From contig JAGBVU010000031.1 in assembly GCA_017630155.1 (NCBI GenBank), positions 174,875 to 238,874 of the forward strand: DNA of 64,000 bases, given 5' to 3'. Below, in pieces: positions 9,197 to 17,690 of the stretch. A program made the position numbers and the translations under genes. The first letter of the stretch is position 1. Every line of letters begins with the position of its first letter. The notes under the pieces were generated by a model. It searched no databases, had not been told where the DNA came from, and saw nothing but the letters and a program-made list of their open reading frames with translations. The DNA comes from Bacteroidales bacterium (GTDB taxonomy: Bacteria > Bacteroidota > Bacteroidia > Bacteroidales > UBA932).

Positions 9197-10174
9197 ATGG
9201 CTGAGATAACATATAAAGTAGCTATACGTTGTTATACATATAATCAATCTATTTATATAAAAGATACAATAGATGGTTTTGTTAAGCAAAAGACAGATTT
9301 TCCATATATAATCCTATTAGTTGATGATGCATCTACAGATGGAGAACAAGATGTTATTACAGATTATATAAATAACAATTTTAACGACACTACTTTGTCG
9401 TATAGCGAAACAGATTATGCCAAGGTTATATATGCACAACATAAAGTAAATACCAATTGTTATATTGTATCTTTATTGTTGAAATATAATCATTTTAGTA
9501 AACAGTTAAGCAAATTGCCTTATTTACAGCAATGGAGATCTAATTCTATTTATGAAGCCTTATGTGAAGGTGATGATTATTGGACTGATTCAAATAAATT
9601 ACAAATACAAGTAGAATTTCTTGAATCAAATCCAGATTATTCAATGTGTTTTCATAGTGCATTTTTAAAAAAAGAGATAAAAGATAATTACGATTTAGAT
9701 TTCAGTAATATAGAAGATAGAGATTATAGCGCTGATGAATTATTAGCTAAATGGATAGTCCCTACTGCATCTATGTTGTACAAATTAGAAATATACAATT
9801 ATCATTTAAATGATCGTTCTAAATTTTTAAATGGAGATATATTATTAGTCCTACAAAGTGCTTTTTTGGGACGAATACGTGGTATGAGTGATGCTATGTC
9901 TGTATATAGGGTACATAGCTGCGGTGTTACATATAATAATGATATAAAAATAGACAGATTAAAAAAGTATCCGTCTCATTATATTGCTATCAAAAAGAAT
10001 TTTCCATTTGTTAAAAGGAATATCATTAATAAGTTAATATCAAAATCTTTTATTGAGAGAGCTACAATACAAAATACAAATATTCAAAAAATCGCTGATG
10101 TATTAGCAGCTTTAAAGTACGCTCCTATAACCACAATGAGAATTATTATAAAAGAATATTTAAAAAAATTATAA
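9197..10174 (+). CDS. Family 2 glycosyltransferase
   Basis: A 325-residue GT-A fold transferase. The N-terminal strand VAIRCYTYNQSIYIKDTIDG, the nucleotide-sugar segment LLVDDASTDG (about residue 40), and the acid cluster EGDDYW (about residue 125), which replaces the usual DxD, are all present. It would add one sugar to the lipid-linked repeat unit at the cytoplasmic side of the inner membrane. The ATG giving MAEITYK is preferred over an upstream TTG. Sugar specificity is unknown. It precedes the UDP-galactopyranose mutase gene by three bases, so it is one candidate galactofuranosyltransferase. Confidence 0.85.
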   Translation: MAEITYKVAIRCYTYNQSIYIKDTIDGFVKQKTDFPYIILLVDDASTDGEQDVITDYINNNFNDTTLSYSETDYAKVIYAQHKVNTNCYIVSLLLKYNHFSKQLSKLPYLQQWRSNSIYEALCEGDDYWTDSNKLQIQVEFLESNPDYSMCFHSAFLKKEIKDNYDLDFSNIEDRDYSADELLAKWIVPTASMLYKLEIYNYHLNDRSKFLNGDILLVLQSAFLGRIRGMSDAMSVYRVHSCGVTYNNDIKIDRLKKYPSHYIAIKKNFPFVKRNIINKLISKSFIERATIQNTNIQKIADVLAALKYAPITTMRIIIKEYLKKL

Positions 10175-10177
10175 ATA

Positions 10178-11296
10178 ATGAAACAATACGATTATATAAT
10201 AGTAGGATCTGGATTATATGGGGCAACATTTGCTCATTTTGCTAAAAATAATGGATACAAGTGCCTTGTAATAGAAAAGCGTGAACACTTAGGCGGTAAT
10301 GTCTATTGTGAAAATCTTGAGGGAATAAATGTACATAAATATGGAGCCCATATTTTTCACACTAATAATAAAGATGTGTGGGATTTTGTTAATTCCATAG
10401 TAGAATTTAACAGATATACAAATTGTCCTGTTGCTAATTACGAGGGAAAATTGTATAACCTTCCTTTTAATATGAATACTTTCTATCAAATGTGGGGAGT
10501 AGTGTCGCCAGAGGAGGCAATAAAGAAAATTGAGGAACAAAGAGCTGATGCTCTTGCAAGGCTAAATGGTAGAGAACCTCTAAATCTTGAAGAGCAAGCG
10601 TTACTACTAGTCGGTGAAGATATATATAGAAAGCTAGTTAAAGGTTATACTGAAAAGCAATGGGGTAGATCATGTACAGAATTGCCTTCATTTATTATCA
10701 GAAGACTCCCAGTAAGATTGGTTTTTGATAATAATTATTTTAATGATAGTTATCAAGGAATACCAGTAGGTGGATATAATAAGCTGATTGATGGATTATT
10801 AGATGGAATAGAGTGTAAAACAAGTGTAGATTTCTTCAATAGTGAGTATAGAGATTGGAAAAAGTATGCAGAAAAGTTAGTATACACCGGTCCTATTGAT
10901 GAGTACTTTAATTATCAATACGGTAAATTGCAATGGAGAACAGTGAAATTTGAAAATGAAGTTTTAGATATACCAAACTTTCAAGGTAATGCAGTTGTCA
11001 ATTATACGGAACGAGAAATACCATATACTAGGATAATAGAACACAAACATTTTGAATCTTTTGGTCAAGATGTTTATGCAAATTCTAAAACTATAATAAG
11101 TAAGGAGTATCCTGTGGAATATACAGAAGGGATGGAACCTTATTATCCAATAAATGACCAAAGAAACGACGAAATTGTAAATAAATATAGAAAGTTGGCA
11201 GATAATGAGACTAATGTCATTTTTGGAGGTAGATTAGCAGAATATAAATATTATGATATGGCTCCAATAATTGAAAAAGTAATGAACTATTTTTAG
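10178..11296 (+). CDS. glf: UDP-galactopyranose mutase
   Basis: A 372-residue flavoenzyme that converts UDP-galactopyranose to UDP-galactofuranose. The FAD-binding start YDYIIVGSGLYGATFAHFA, the segment HLGGNVY, the conserved KYGAHIFHTNNKDVWDF, and the late GGRLAEYKYYDM are diagnostic for Glf and the length is normal for the family. It implies galactofuranose in the polysaccharide. It sits between two GT2 genes with gaps of 3 and 5 bases. Confidence 0.96.
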   Translation: MKQYDYIIVGSGLYGATFAHFAKNNGYKCLVIEKREHLGGNVYCENLEGINVHKYGAHIFHTNNKDVWDFVNSIVEFNRYTNCPVANYEGKLYNLPFNMNTFYQMWGVVSPEEAIKKIEEQRADALARLNGREPLNLEEQALLLVGEDIYRKLVKGYTEKQWGRSCTELPSFIIRRLPVRLVFDNNYFNDSYQGIPVGGYNKLIDGLLDGIECKTSVDFFNSEYRDWKKYAEKLVYTGPIDEYFNYQYGKLQWRTVKFENEVLDIPNFQGNAVVNYTEREIPYTRIIEHKHFESFGQDVYANSKTIISKEYPVEYTEGMEPYYPINDQRNDEIVNKYRKLADNETNVIFGGRLAEYKYYDMAPIIEKVMNYF

Positions 11297-11301
11297 ATAT
11301 T

Positions 11302-12306
11302 ATGAAAAAGATTTTAAGTATATGTATACCATCGTACAACATGGAAAAATATCTAAGCAGATGTTTAGATTCTTTAATGATAAACAGCTTAGATAAATTA
11401 GAAACAATTGTAGTAAATGATGGTAGTAAAGATGATACTTTAAGAATTGCTAACAAGTATAAGGAAAAGTATCCCAACTCTATAGTAGTAATAGATAAGC
11501 CAAATGGGCATTATGGTTCTACAATTAATGCTGCATTAAAAGTTGCTACAGGTAAATATTTTCGTATTTTGGATGCTGATGATTGGTTTGACAAAGAAGC
11601 ATTGGAAATGTTTGTTTCTAAAGCTGAAACTATTGAGGTTGATTGTATCTTTACTAGATTTACAACAGTTAACGAGAATAATGAAAATATAAACGTACTT
11701 GATTATAATGGTGTGGTATATGATAAGATTCTAGATCTTGATTCATATGTATTACCGAAAGTTTGCTTTGCTATGCATAGTTTAACATATAGTTTAGATA
11801 TGTTAAAAAAAATGAGTTATTGTCAGACAGAAGGGGTGTGTTATACTGATACAGAGTATGTTTTTTATCCACTTAGATACAGTAAAAATATATTTTGTTT
11901 AGATTTATCTTTATATCAATATTTTTTGGGTCGTGATGATCAGTCAATGGCCCTTAAAAATATTTTTAAAAATCTATCCCATTTTGAAAAAATCTTGAAT
12001 AGAATGCTACCTTGTTGCGATTATAAATCATGCAATACAAATGTTAAGAATATTCAAGATAATTATATTCTATCATTAATGAATCAAATAAGCTTGATAA
12101 CTATTTTAGGTCCAGGAAATAGTGGTTTAGATGCATTAAAGAAAAGAATAGATTTAATAAAGCAAATATCAAAAGACTTATATAAAACGATTTTATCAAT
12201 AAAATATGGTAGTATTCCTTATGTTAAGATCTGGAATAACTTTGGTAAATTAGGGTTGCTTATCCTCTTACCACTAAAAATTAGAGTATCTAGACATTAT
12301 AAATAG
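11302..12306 (+). CDS. Family 2 glycosyltransferase
   Basis: A 334-residue GT2 enzyme with a clean family start (LSICIPSYNMEKYLSRCLDS), VNDGSKDDT near residue 40 and the metal-binding region FRILDADDWFD near residue 92. The C-terminal half is helical with a basic hydrophobic end (residues 305-330) that may associate with the membrane. Sugar donor and acceptor are unknown. It directly follows glf and is another candidate user of UDP-galactofuranose. Confidence 0.87.
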   Translation: MKKILSICIPSYNMEKYLSRCLDSLMINSLDKLETIVVNDGSKDDTLRIANKYKEKYPNSIVVIDKPNGHYGSTINAALKVATGKYFRILDADDWFDKEALEMFVSKAETIEVDCIFTRFTTVNENNENINVLDYNGVVYDKILDLDSYVLPKVCFAMHSLTYSLDMLKKMSYCQTEGVCYTDTEYVFYPLRYSKNIFCLDLSLYQYFLGRDDQSMALKNIFKNLSHFEKILNRMLPCCDYKSCNTNVKNIQDNYILSLMNQISLITILGPGNSGLDALKKRIDLIKQISKDLYKTILSIKYGSIPYVKIWNNFGKLGLLILLPLKIRVSRHYK

Positions 12307-12312
12307 AATTAA

Positions 12313-13383
12313 ATGAGAAATTCTCTTATTAAGGTAGCATACTTAATTATAACATTGTCACTTGCTGTTAGTTGTGACAGGTTATTATTTATTGATAACG
12401 AAGATTTTTTAGTAGTTACAAAATATATAAAGCCAAATACAGGTGAAGATGTCAGTAAACAAATACAACGTTTAATAGATAATAATCCTAATAGAACATT
12501 ATATTTTCCAGATGGAGAATATTGCATTGCTTCTCCCATTAGAACCTCATCTGATCCACATAAGAGTGTATCATTGAAATTATCCAATTATGCCATAATA
12601 AAAGCAATTAATAATTGGCCAATAGGATCAGCTATGGTAGCTTTAGGAGCTAAAGATTATACCAATGATATCTTTACTCCAGGAAGTAATTACTTTTTAG
12701 AAGGTGGTATTATAGATGGATCTGGCATAGCTAAGGGTATATCCATCGATAGTGGAAGAGAAACATCCATCAGAAATGTATCTATTAAAGATGTTAGTGT
12801 TGGAATTCATATCCTGAAAGGTATAAATAATGGATCCTCAGATTGTGATATAGAGAATGTAAATATTGTTGGAAATGATGATGTTGAAAGTATTGGTATT
12901 ATTATAGAAGGAAATGATAATACATTTTCAAATATGAGAATTGCCAGAGTGCATATAGGTGTTAAAGTTTCTTCATCAGGCAACCATCTATGTAAAATTC
13001 ATCCTTTATATTATGGAAATGGTATTAAAGATTATGATACTAGTTGTGGATTTATAGATGAAGTTGGAGATAATTGGTATGAGTTCTGTTATAGTGATGA
13101 GTTTTCTGTTGGATTCGTAAGTCACGGACATAATTCTATATACGATAATTGCTATGCTTTTTGGTATTCAAATAGAGGAAATAAACATGTTGCTTTTAAA
13201 GCTGATGGTGTATTTAATTCATATTTGACAAATTTTAAAGTGGGTTTTACAAGTTATAATTTTGTAGAAAATAATATCGTTCTGGAGGAGGTAATAAAAG
13301 GTGGTAGAGGGGTTATTTCTGGATTACATATTACTAATGAACAATATCTTACAGACAAAACTCATTTAAAGTACATGAAATAA
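12313..13383 (+). CDS. Right-handed beta-helix (pectate-lyase-like) lipoprotein
   Basis: A 356-residue predicted lipoprotein: hydrophobic signal with the lipobox LAVSC, acylated Cys21. After it comes a parallel beta-helix pattern (about residues 45-330) with an N-terminal cap resembling pectate-lyase-3 proteins (TLYFPDGEYCIASPI) and repeated short strands such as GIHILKGINNGSSD and GNDNTFSNMRIARVH. This fold is used by polysaccharide lyases, hydrolases, epimerases and phage depolymerases. Lying within the capsule operon, it may trim, modify or anchor the same polysaccharide outside the cytoplasm. No catalytic residues can be assigned. Confidence 0.7.
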   Translation: MRNSLIKVAYLIITLSLAVSCDRLLFIDNEDFLVVTKYIKPNTGEDVSKQIQRLIDNNPNRTLYFPDGEYCIASPIRTSSDPHKSVSLKLSNYAIIKAINNWPIGSAMVALGAKDYTNDIFTPGSNYFLEGGIIDGSGIAKGISIDSGRETSIRNVSIKDVSVGIHILKGINNGSSDCDIENVNIVGNDDVESIGIIIEGNDNTFSNMRIARVHIGVKVSSSGNHLCKIHPLYYGNGIKDYDTSCGFIDEVGDNWYEFCYSDEFSVGFVSHGHNSIYDNCYAFWYSNRGNKHVAFKADGVFNSYLTNFKVGFTSYNFVENNIVLEEVIKGGRGVISGLHITNEQYLTDKTHLKYMK

Positions 13384-13387
13384 GTTT

Positions 13388-14338
13388 ATGAAGTATATTT
13401 TATCAATAGTAGTACCTGTATACAAGGTAGAAGCCTATTTGAATGAATGCATCAGTTCTATAGTCGATCAGATTGATGACAATGTTGAAGTTATTTTAGT
13501 TGATGATGGGTCTCCTGATAATTGTCCACAAATATGTGATAGTTGGGCAGAGAAGTATAATAATATTAAAGTTTTTCATAAATCTAATGGGGGACTTAGT
13601 GATGCAAGGAATTTTGGCTTGATAAATGCAAGTGGAGAATATGTTTGGTGCGTAGATAGTGATGATAAACTATTACCAAATGCAGTTAAAACAGTATTAG
13701 AAGTTATTGATAAGCAAAATGTAGATGTATGTTGTTTTCCATTGTTATGGGTTTATAATATTGATAAACAATATGTAGACTTACAAATAGATAGTATAGT
13801 TAGTTTGACAGGAAAACAATATATTAAAAGAAGATACTTCCCTTTATGGGGGGCTCCTCGTTTTATAATAAAACGCTCTTTGATTCAACAAAATCATATA
13901 TATTTTCCAAAATCATTATTGCATGAGGATGAGTATTTTGGCAGAGTCTTGATGTATTATGCAACAAATGTGTTATTATTACCAACACCTATTTATTATT
14001 ATAGACAAAGAGAATTATCAATTGTACATTCAGGTAATATAAAGTCAATCTATGATATGATAAAAATATGTACTTTGTTGGAAAATTTTATAAATGAAAA
14101 AGTGAAAGGAGAGGATTTTAAATTTATGAAGTCTGACTTATCAGATTTGCTTTATGGAACATTTATAAAAGCATATAAAGATTATGACAAAGTTGATTAT
14201 TTAAAATTTGAACAATTACATAAGAAGTATGCAAAAAGATATTTTTATAATAATCTGAGATATTTTGACTTCAAGCATAAAGTTCGATCGATTGTATTTT
14301 GTATTTATCCTAAGTTGCTTTACATGAATTGTAAATAA
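13388..14338 (+). CDS. Family 2 glycosyltransferase
   Basis: A 316-residue GT2 protein. It has LSIVVPVYKVEAYLNECISS, VDDGSPDNC (about residue 40), SNGGLSDARNFGL (about residue 68) and the DxD-like VDSDDKL (about residue 96), all in standard order and spacing. The C-terminus is rich in aromatic and basic residues, as in many membrane-associated O-antigen transferases. Substrate unknown; one of six glycosyltransferases in the locus. Confidence 0.88.
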   Translation: MKYILSIVVPVYKVEAYLNECISSIVDQIDDNVEVILVDDGSPDNCPQICDSWAEKYNNIKVFHKSNGGLSDARNFGLINASGEYVWCVDSDDKLLPNAVKTVLEVIDKQNVDVCCFPLLWVYNIDKQYVDLQIDSIVSLTGKQYIKRRYFPLWGAPRFIIKRSLIQQNHIYFPKSLLHEDEYFGRVLMYYATNVLLLPTPIYYYRQRELSIVHSGNIKSIYDMIKICTLLENFINEKVKGEDFKFMKSDLSDLLYGTFIKAYKDYDKVDYLKFEQLHKKYAKRYFYNNLRYFDFKHKVRSIVFCIYPKLLYMNCK

Positions 14339-14352
14339 CAGAGCTTCTTAAT

Positions 14353-15297
14353 ATGCCTAAAGTAAGTGTAATAATACCTGTATATAATGTTGAATTCTGC
14401 ATCTCAAAATGCGCAGAATCACTTTTTCAACAAACGATTGATGATATTGAATATTTGTTTGTAAATGATAAATCAACAGATAATTCATTAGAAGTTCTTA
14501 ATAGCATTGTTGAAAAATATCCCCATAGAAAATCTCAGGTTAAGATTATTAATATGGATTTTAATAGTGGCCAGGCTATTGTCAGAGCCATAGGTATGCA
14601 AAATATTACAGGAGAGTATTTTATCCATTGTGATAGTGATGATTGGGTTGATGTAAGAATGTATGAGACAATGTATAATAAAGCCAAGGAGTGTTGTTGT
14701 GATATTGTGAGTTGCGATTATTATATCTCAAATGGAACTAATCATAATATTGTATATCAAAATATTTCCGATAACGGCCTATTCGATGATATGCTAAGAC
14801 ATAAAGCCCATTGGTCTTTATGTAATAAATTAGTTAAAACAAGTATTCTTAAAGAAAACAAATTAATATACCCAACAGGTAATATGGGTGAAGATATGGC
14901 AATAATGATTCAATTATCGTATTATTCTTGTCGTGAAGTTCATATAAATGAGGCATTTTATTATTATTACACAAATATAAATTCGATTACAAAATTTTCA
15001 TCTTATGATTCAAATATAAAGAAATACGACCATTCATCAAGGAACGTAGATTTAGTATGTAATTTTTTAGAAGAAAAAAAATTACATATAAAATACAAAG
15101 ATTCAATAGTTTGGCTAAAATTTACAAGTAAGTGGTATTTAGCACCACTTGTATATGATAGCATAATCTACAAAAAATGGAGACAAGCTTATCAGGAGAT
15201 TAACCCATTAATATTTTCTTCTTCAATTATCACGATTGCAAATAAAATTGGTTATCTATTAACATATTTGAGGATTTATCCATTCTTTCTAAAATAA
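14353..15297 (+). CDS. Family 2 glycosyltransferase
   Basis: A 314-residue GT2 protein starting VSVIIPVYNVEFCISKCAES, with VNDKSTDNS (about residue 38), NSGQAIVRAIG and the metal-binding HCDSDDWVD (about residue 95). It resembles the preceding GT2 in layout but the sequence differs, so the pair is not a recent duplication. Its stop codon shares one base with the start of the polymerase gene (TAATG), indicating translational coupling. Confidence 0.88.
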   Translation: MPKVSVIIPVYNVEFCISKCAESLFQQTIDDIEYLFVNDKSTDNSLEVLNSIVEKYPHRKSQVKIINMDFNSGQAIVRAIGMQNITGEYFIHCDSDDWVDVRMYETMYNKAKECCCDIVSCDYYISNGTNHNIVYQNISDNGLFDDMLRHKAHWSLCNKLVKTSILKENKLIYPTGNMGEDMAIMIQLSYYSCREVHINEAFYYYYTNINSITKFSSYDSNIKKYDHSSRNVDLVCNFLEEKKLHIKYKDSIVWLKFTSKWYLAPLVYDSIIYKKWRQAYQEINPLIFSSSIITIANKIGYLLTYLRIYPFFLK

Positions 15298-16547
15298 TGT
15301 CTAAAGTACAGAATTATAATATATTTGGCAGGAATGTATTATCAAGTGCCCTATTATGTATATGGGTAGCTTTGTATTTTGCACCTATAACTATATTGTC
15401 AGGGAAAATCCTTTCTATAGTTTTATTAGTTGTTTCAGCATATACCATGCTTAGAAGCGTTTTTAATAAAAACTATCATCTGATGGTATTATATATATTT
15501 ATGCTTAGTTATAGTATAATACCATTGTCATATTATTTTGAAGGCGAAAGTATAAATATTAGAACTCTATGTGAAACACCTGAAACTGTATACAACACTG
15601 CTCTATGTCTCCTTTTGTTCTATATATGTATGATATGGATAGTATATTTTCCTAAAAGTAAGCCAGTCAATTGTCCTACTATCCATAATGATAATAATTA
15701 TTGGATATGTTTTCTTTTTGGTCTATTTTTGACAATAGTTGGTATGTCTGGCACAAATATACTTGAAGGAGGTGGGTATAGTGAATCAATCGAGCAAAGC
15801 CAAAGATCCTCATTATATGGTTACGCAATAATCCCAATATCATTAGCATTCATATATTCTGATACAAAAAGAAAGGATTTATTTTTATATTGTCTAGTCG
15901 CATTTTATTGTGTTAAGAATTTATTGTTTGGTGGGCGTATAGAGACTCTACAGTTGTGTTTGTGCGTATTTTTGATGAGGTTTCAATATAAATGGTCTTT
16001 AAAGAAGGTAATCTTCATTCTTATTTCAGGATACATGGTGTTAACAATATGGGGATTGTTTCGACAAATATCTTCCGGTTCATTTTCTGATATAACATTT
16101 ACTCCTGATGGCAATGCTGGAGAAGTGTACTATTCTTCCATGAGAGTTTTATATATGATCCAAACAGGTGTAATCGATTGGTCTGATAGAATATTCTCTT
16201 TTGTCTTGTTTCTAATATCCATGATTGTTCCTTACGGTTTCTTACCTCCAATTGCCAATTTATCATCGTATAATACTACATTATACCCTTGTGGAGGAGG
16301 TGGCCTTGCACCTGTTTTCTTTTTTGCTTTTCTGGGTTTCTTCGGGATACTTTTACTCGCAAATGTAGTTGGTAAAAGTATTAATTTTATGAATAAAGAA
16401 AATATATCTGCTTATAAATATTATTATTGTGTCCTTTTGATTGCAACTGTCCCAAGATGGTATGCATACTATCCTATTCAGATTGTTAAGTTTTGTATTT
16501 TTGGTGTTTTATTTTTTTTACTAATTGAAAAGGTTAAGTTAAAATGA
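15297..16547 (+). CDS. wzy: O-antigen/capsule polymerase, Wzy-like
   Basis: A 416-residue polytopic membrane protein with about ten to eleven hydrophobic segments and a longer extracytoplasmic stretch (about residues 240-320), the usual pattern of Wzy or EpsG/oligosaccharide-repeat polymerases. These proteins join lipid-linked repeat units in the periplasm. Primary sequence is too variable to assign linkage. It is the only membrane protein in the locus with this layout apart from the flippase and the initiating enzyme, and it overlaps both neighbours by a few bases. Confidence 0.75.
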   Translation: MSKVQNYNIFGRNVLSSALLCIWVALYFAPITILSGKILSIVLLVVSAYTMLRSVFNKNYHLMVLYIFMLSYSIIPLSYYFEGESINIRTLCETPETVYNTALCLLLFYICMIWIVYFPKSKPVNCPTIHNDNNYWICFLFGLFLTIVGMSGTNILEGGGYSESIEQSQRSSLYGYAIIPISLAFIYSDTKRKDLFLYCLVAFYCVKNLLFGGRIETLQLCLCVFLMRFQYKWSLKKVIFILISGYMVLTIWGLFRQISSGSFSDITFTPDGNAGEVYYSSMRVLYMIQTGVIDWSDRIFSFVLFLISMIVPYGFLPPIANLSSYNTTLYPCGGGGLAPVFFFAFLGFFGILLLANVVGKSINFMNKENISAYKYYYCVLLIATVPRWYAYYPIQIVKFCIFGVLFFLLIEKVKLK

Positions 16548-17653
16548 ATATATTGGTAAATGCATCTAATCTTAAAAAAGGTGGAGGAATACAGGTTGCA
16601 AAGTCCATTTTTAATCTTCTCGGTAATTTTAATGAGCATCATTTTATAGTAGTACATTCGCCATATTTGGGGAATATTTCTCATTTTATGGAATGGAGCG
16701 ATAATGTAGATGTGTATGAATATACATTGCCTCATAATTTTCAAACATTATTTTTTGGAAGAGATAAATTTTTGGATTCATTAGTAGTTAATAAAAATAT
16801 TGATTGCGTATTGACAATTTTTGGCCCATCTATATGGACTCCTAAATGCAAACATGTATCCGGATTTGCACGAGCACATATTGTAATGCCTGATTCTCCA
16901 TATTTCAAAAAGATGGGTTTTGGAGAAAAGATAAAATCATGGATTTCAAATTTTTTATTAATATTAATGTTTAAAAGAAATTCAAAAATATATTATACTG
17001 AAAATCAGGATATATCTCAAAGATTAAAAAAGAAATTAAAGGATGTATCCGTATATACTGTGACCAACTACTATAATCAAATTTTTGATTTGAAAGATAA
17101 ATGGATTCACAAACAATTATCCTCTTTTAATGGTATTACTTTACTAACAATTTCAGCAGCATATCCACATAAGAATTTAGAGATCGCATCAAATATATCA
17201 GTATATTTAAGAGAAAATTATCCAGGTTTTAAATTTAGATTTGTTTTTTCTATTGATGAAAATGAATATGATAATCATCTTGATAAACAAAATATCGAAT
17301 TTATAGGAAATGTTAGTATATCTGAATGCCCATCACTTTATACACAAGCAGATATAGTATTTCAACCTACATTGTTAGAATGTTTTACTGCAACATATGT
17401 TGAAGCTATGAAAATGGAAGTGCCAATTATTACAACAGATTTAGGCTTTGCTCGAGGAATTTGTGATGATGCGGCTGTTTATTATTCTTCAACCTCATAT
17501 CAAGATGCAGCTGAAAGTATTATAACTTTAAGTAATAACAGCCAGTTAAGAGCTAAACTGATTAGAAATGGTAAAGCAAGATTAAGAACTTTTGATGATT
17601 ATCATCAACGAGTATCTAAGATAATAAAAATTTGCACTCATTGTTGTCGTTAA
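16544..17653 (+). CDS. Family 4 glycosyltransferase
   Basis: A 369-residue GT-B fold transferase. The N-terminal loop NASNLKKGGGIQVAKSIFNL, the strand ITLLTISAAYPHKNLEIASN at the start of the second domain (about residue 200), and the late QPTLLECFTATYVEAMKMEV followed by PIITTD form the retaining-GT4 signature with its EX(7)E-type acid pair. It starts within the last four bases of wzy (ATGA). It would add a sugar with retention of configuration at the cytoplasmic face. Substrate unknown. Confidence 0.87.
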   Translation: MNILVNASNLKKGGGIQVAKSIFNLLGNFNEHHFIVVHSPYLGNISHFMEWSDNVDVYEYTLPHNFQTLFFGRDKFLDSLVVNKNIDCVLTIFGPSIWTPKCKHVSGFARAHIVMPDSPYFKKMGFGEKIKSWISNFLLILMFKRNSKIYYTENQDISQRLKKKLKDVSVYTVTNYYNQIFDLKDKWIHKQLSSFNGITLLTISAAYPHKNLEIASNISVYLRENYPGFKFRFVFSIDENEYDNHLDKQNIEFIGNVSISECPSLYTQADIVFQPTLLECFTATYVEAMKMEVPIITTDLGFARGICDDAAVYYSSTSYQDAAESIITLSNNSQLRAKLIRNGKARLRTFDDYHQRVSKIIKICTHCCR

Positions 17654-17690
17654 AAATTTGGATGAATGGTATTATATGTAGAACTTTAAT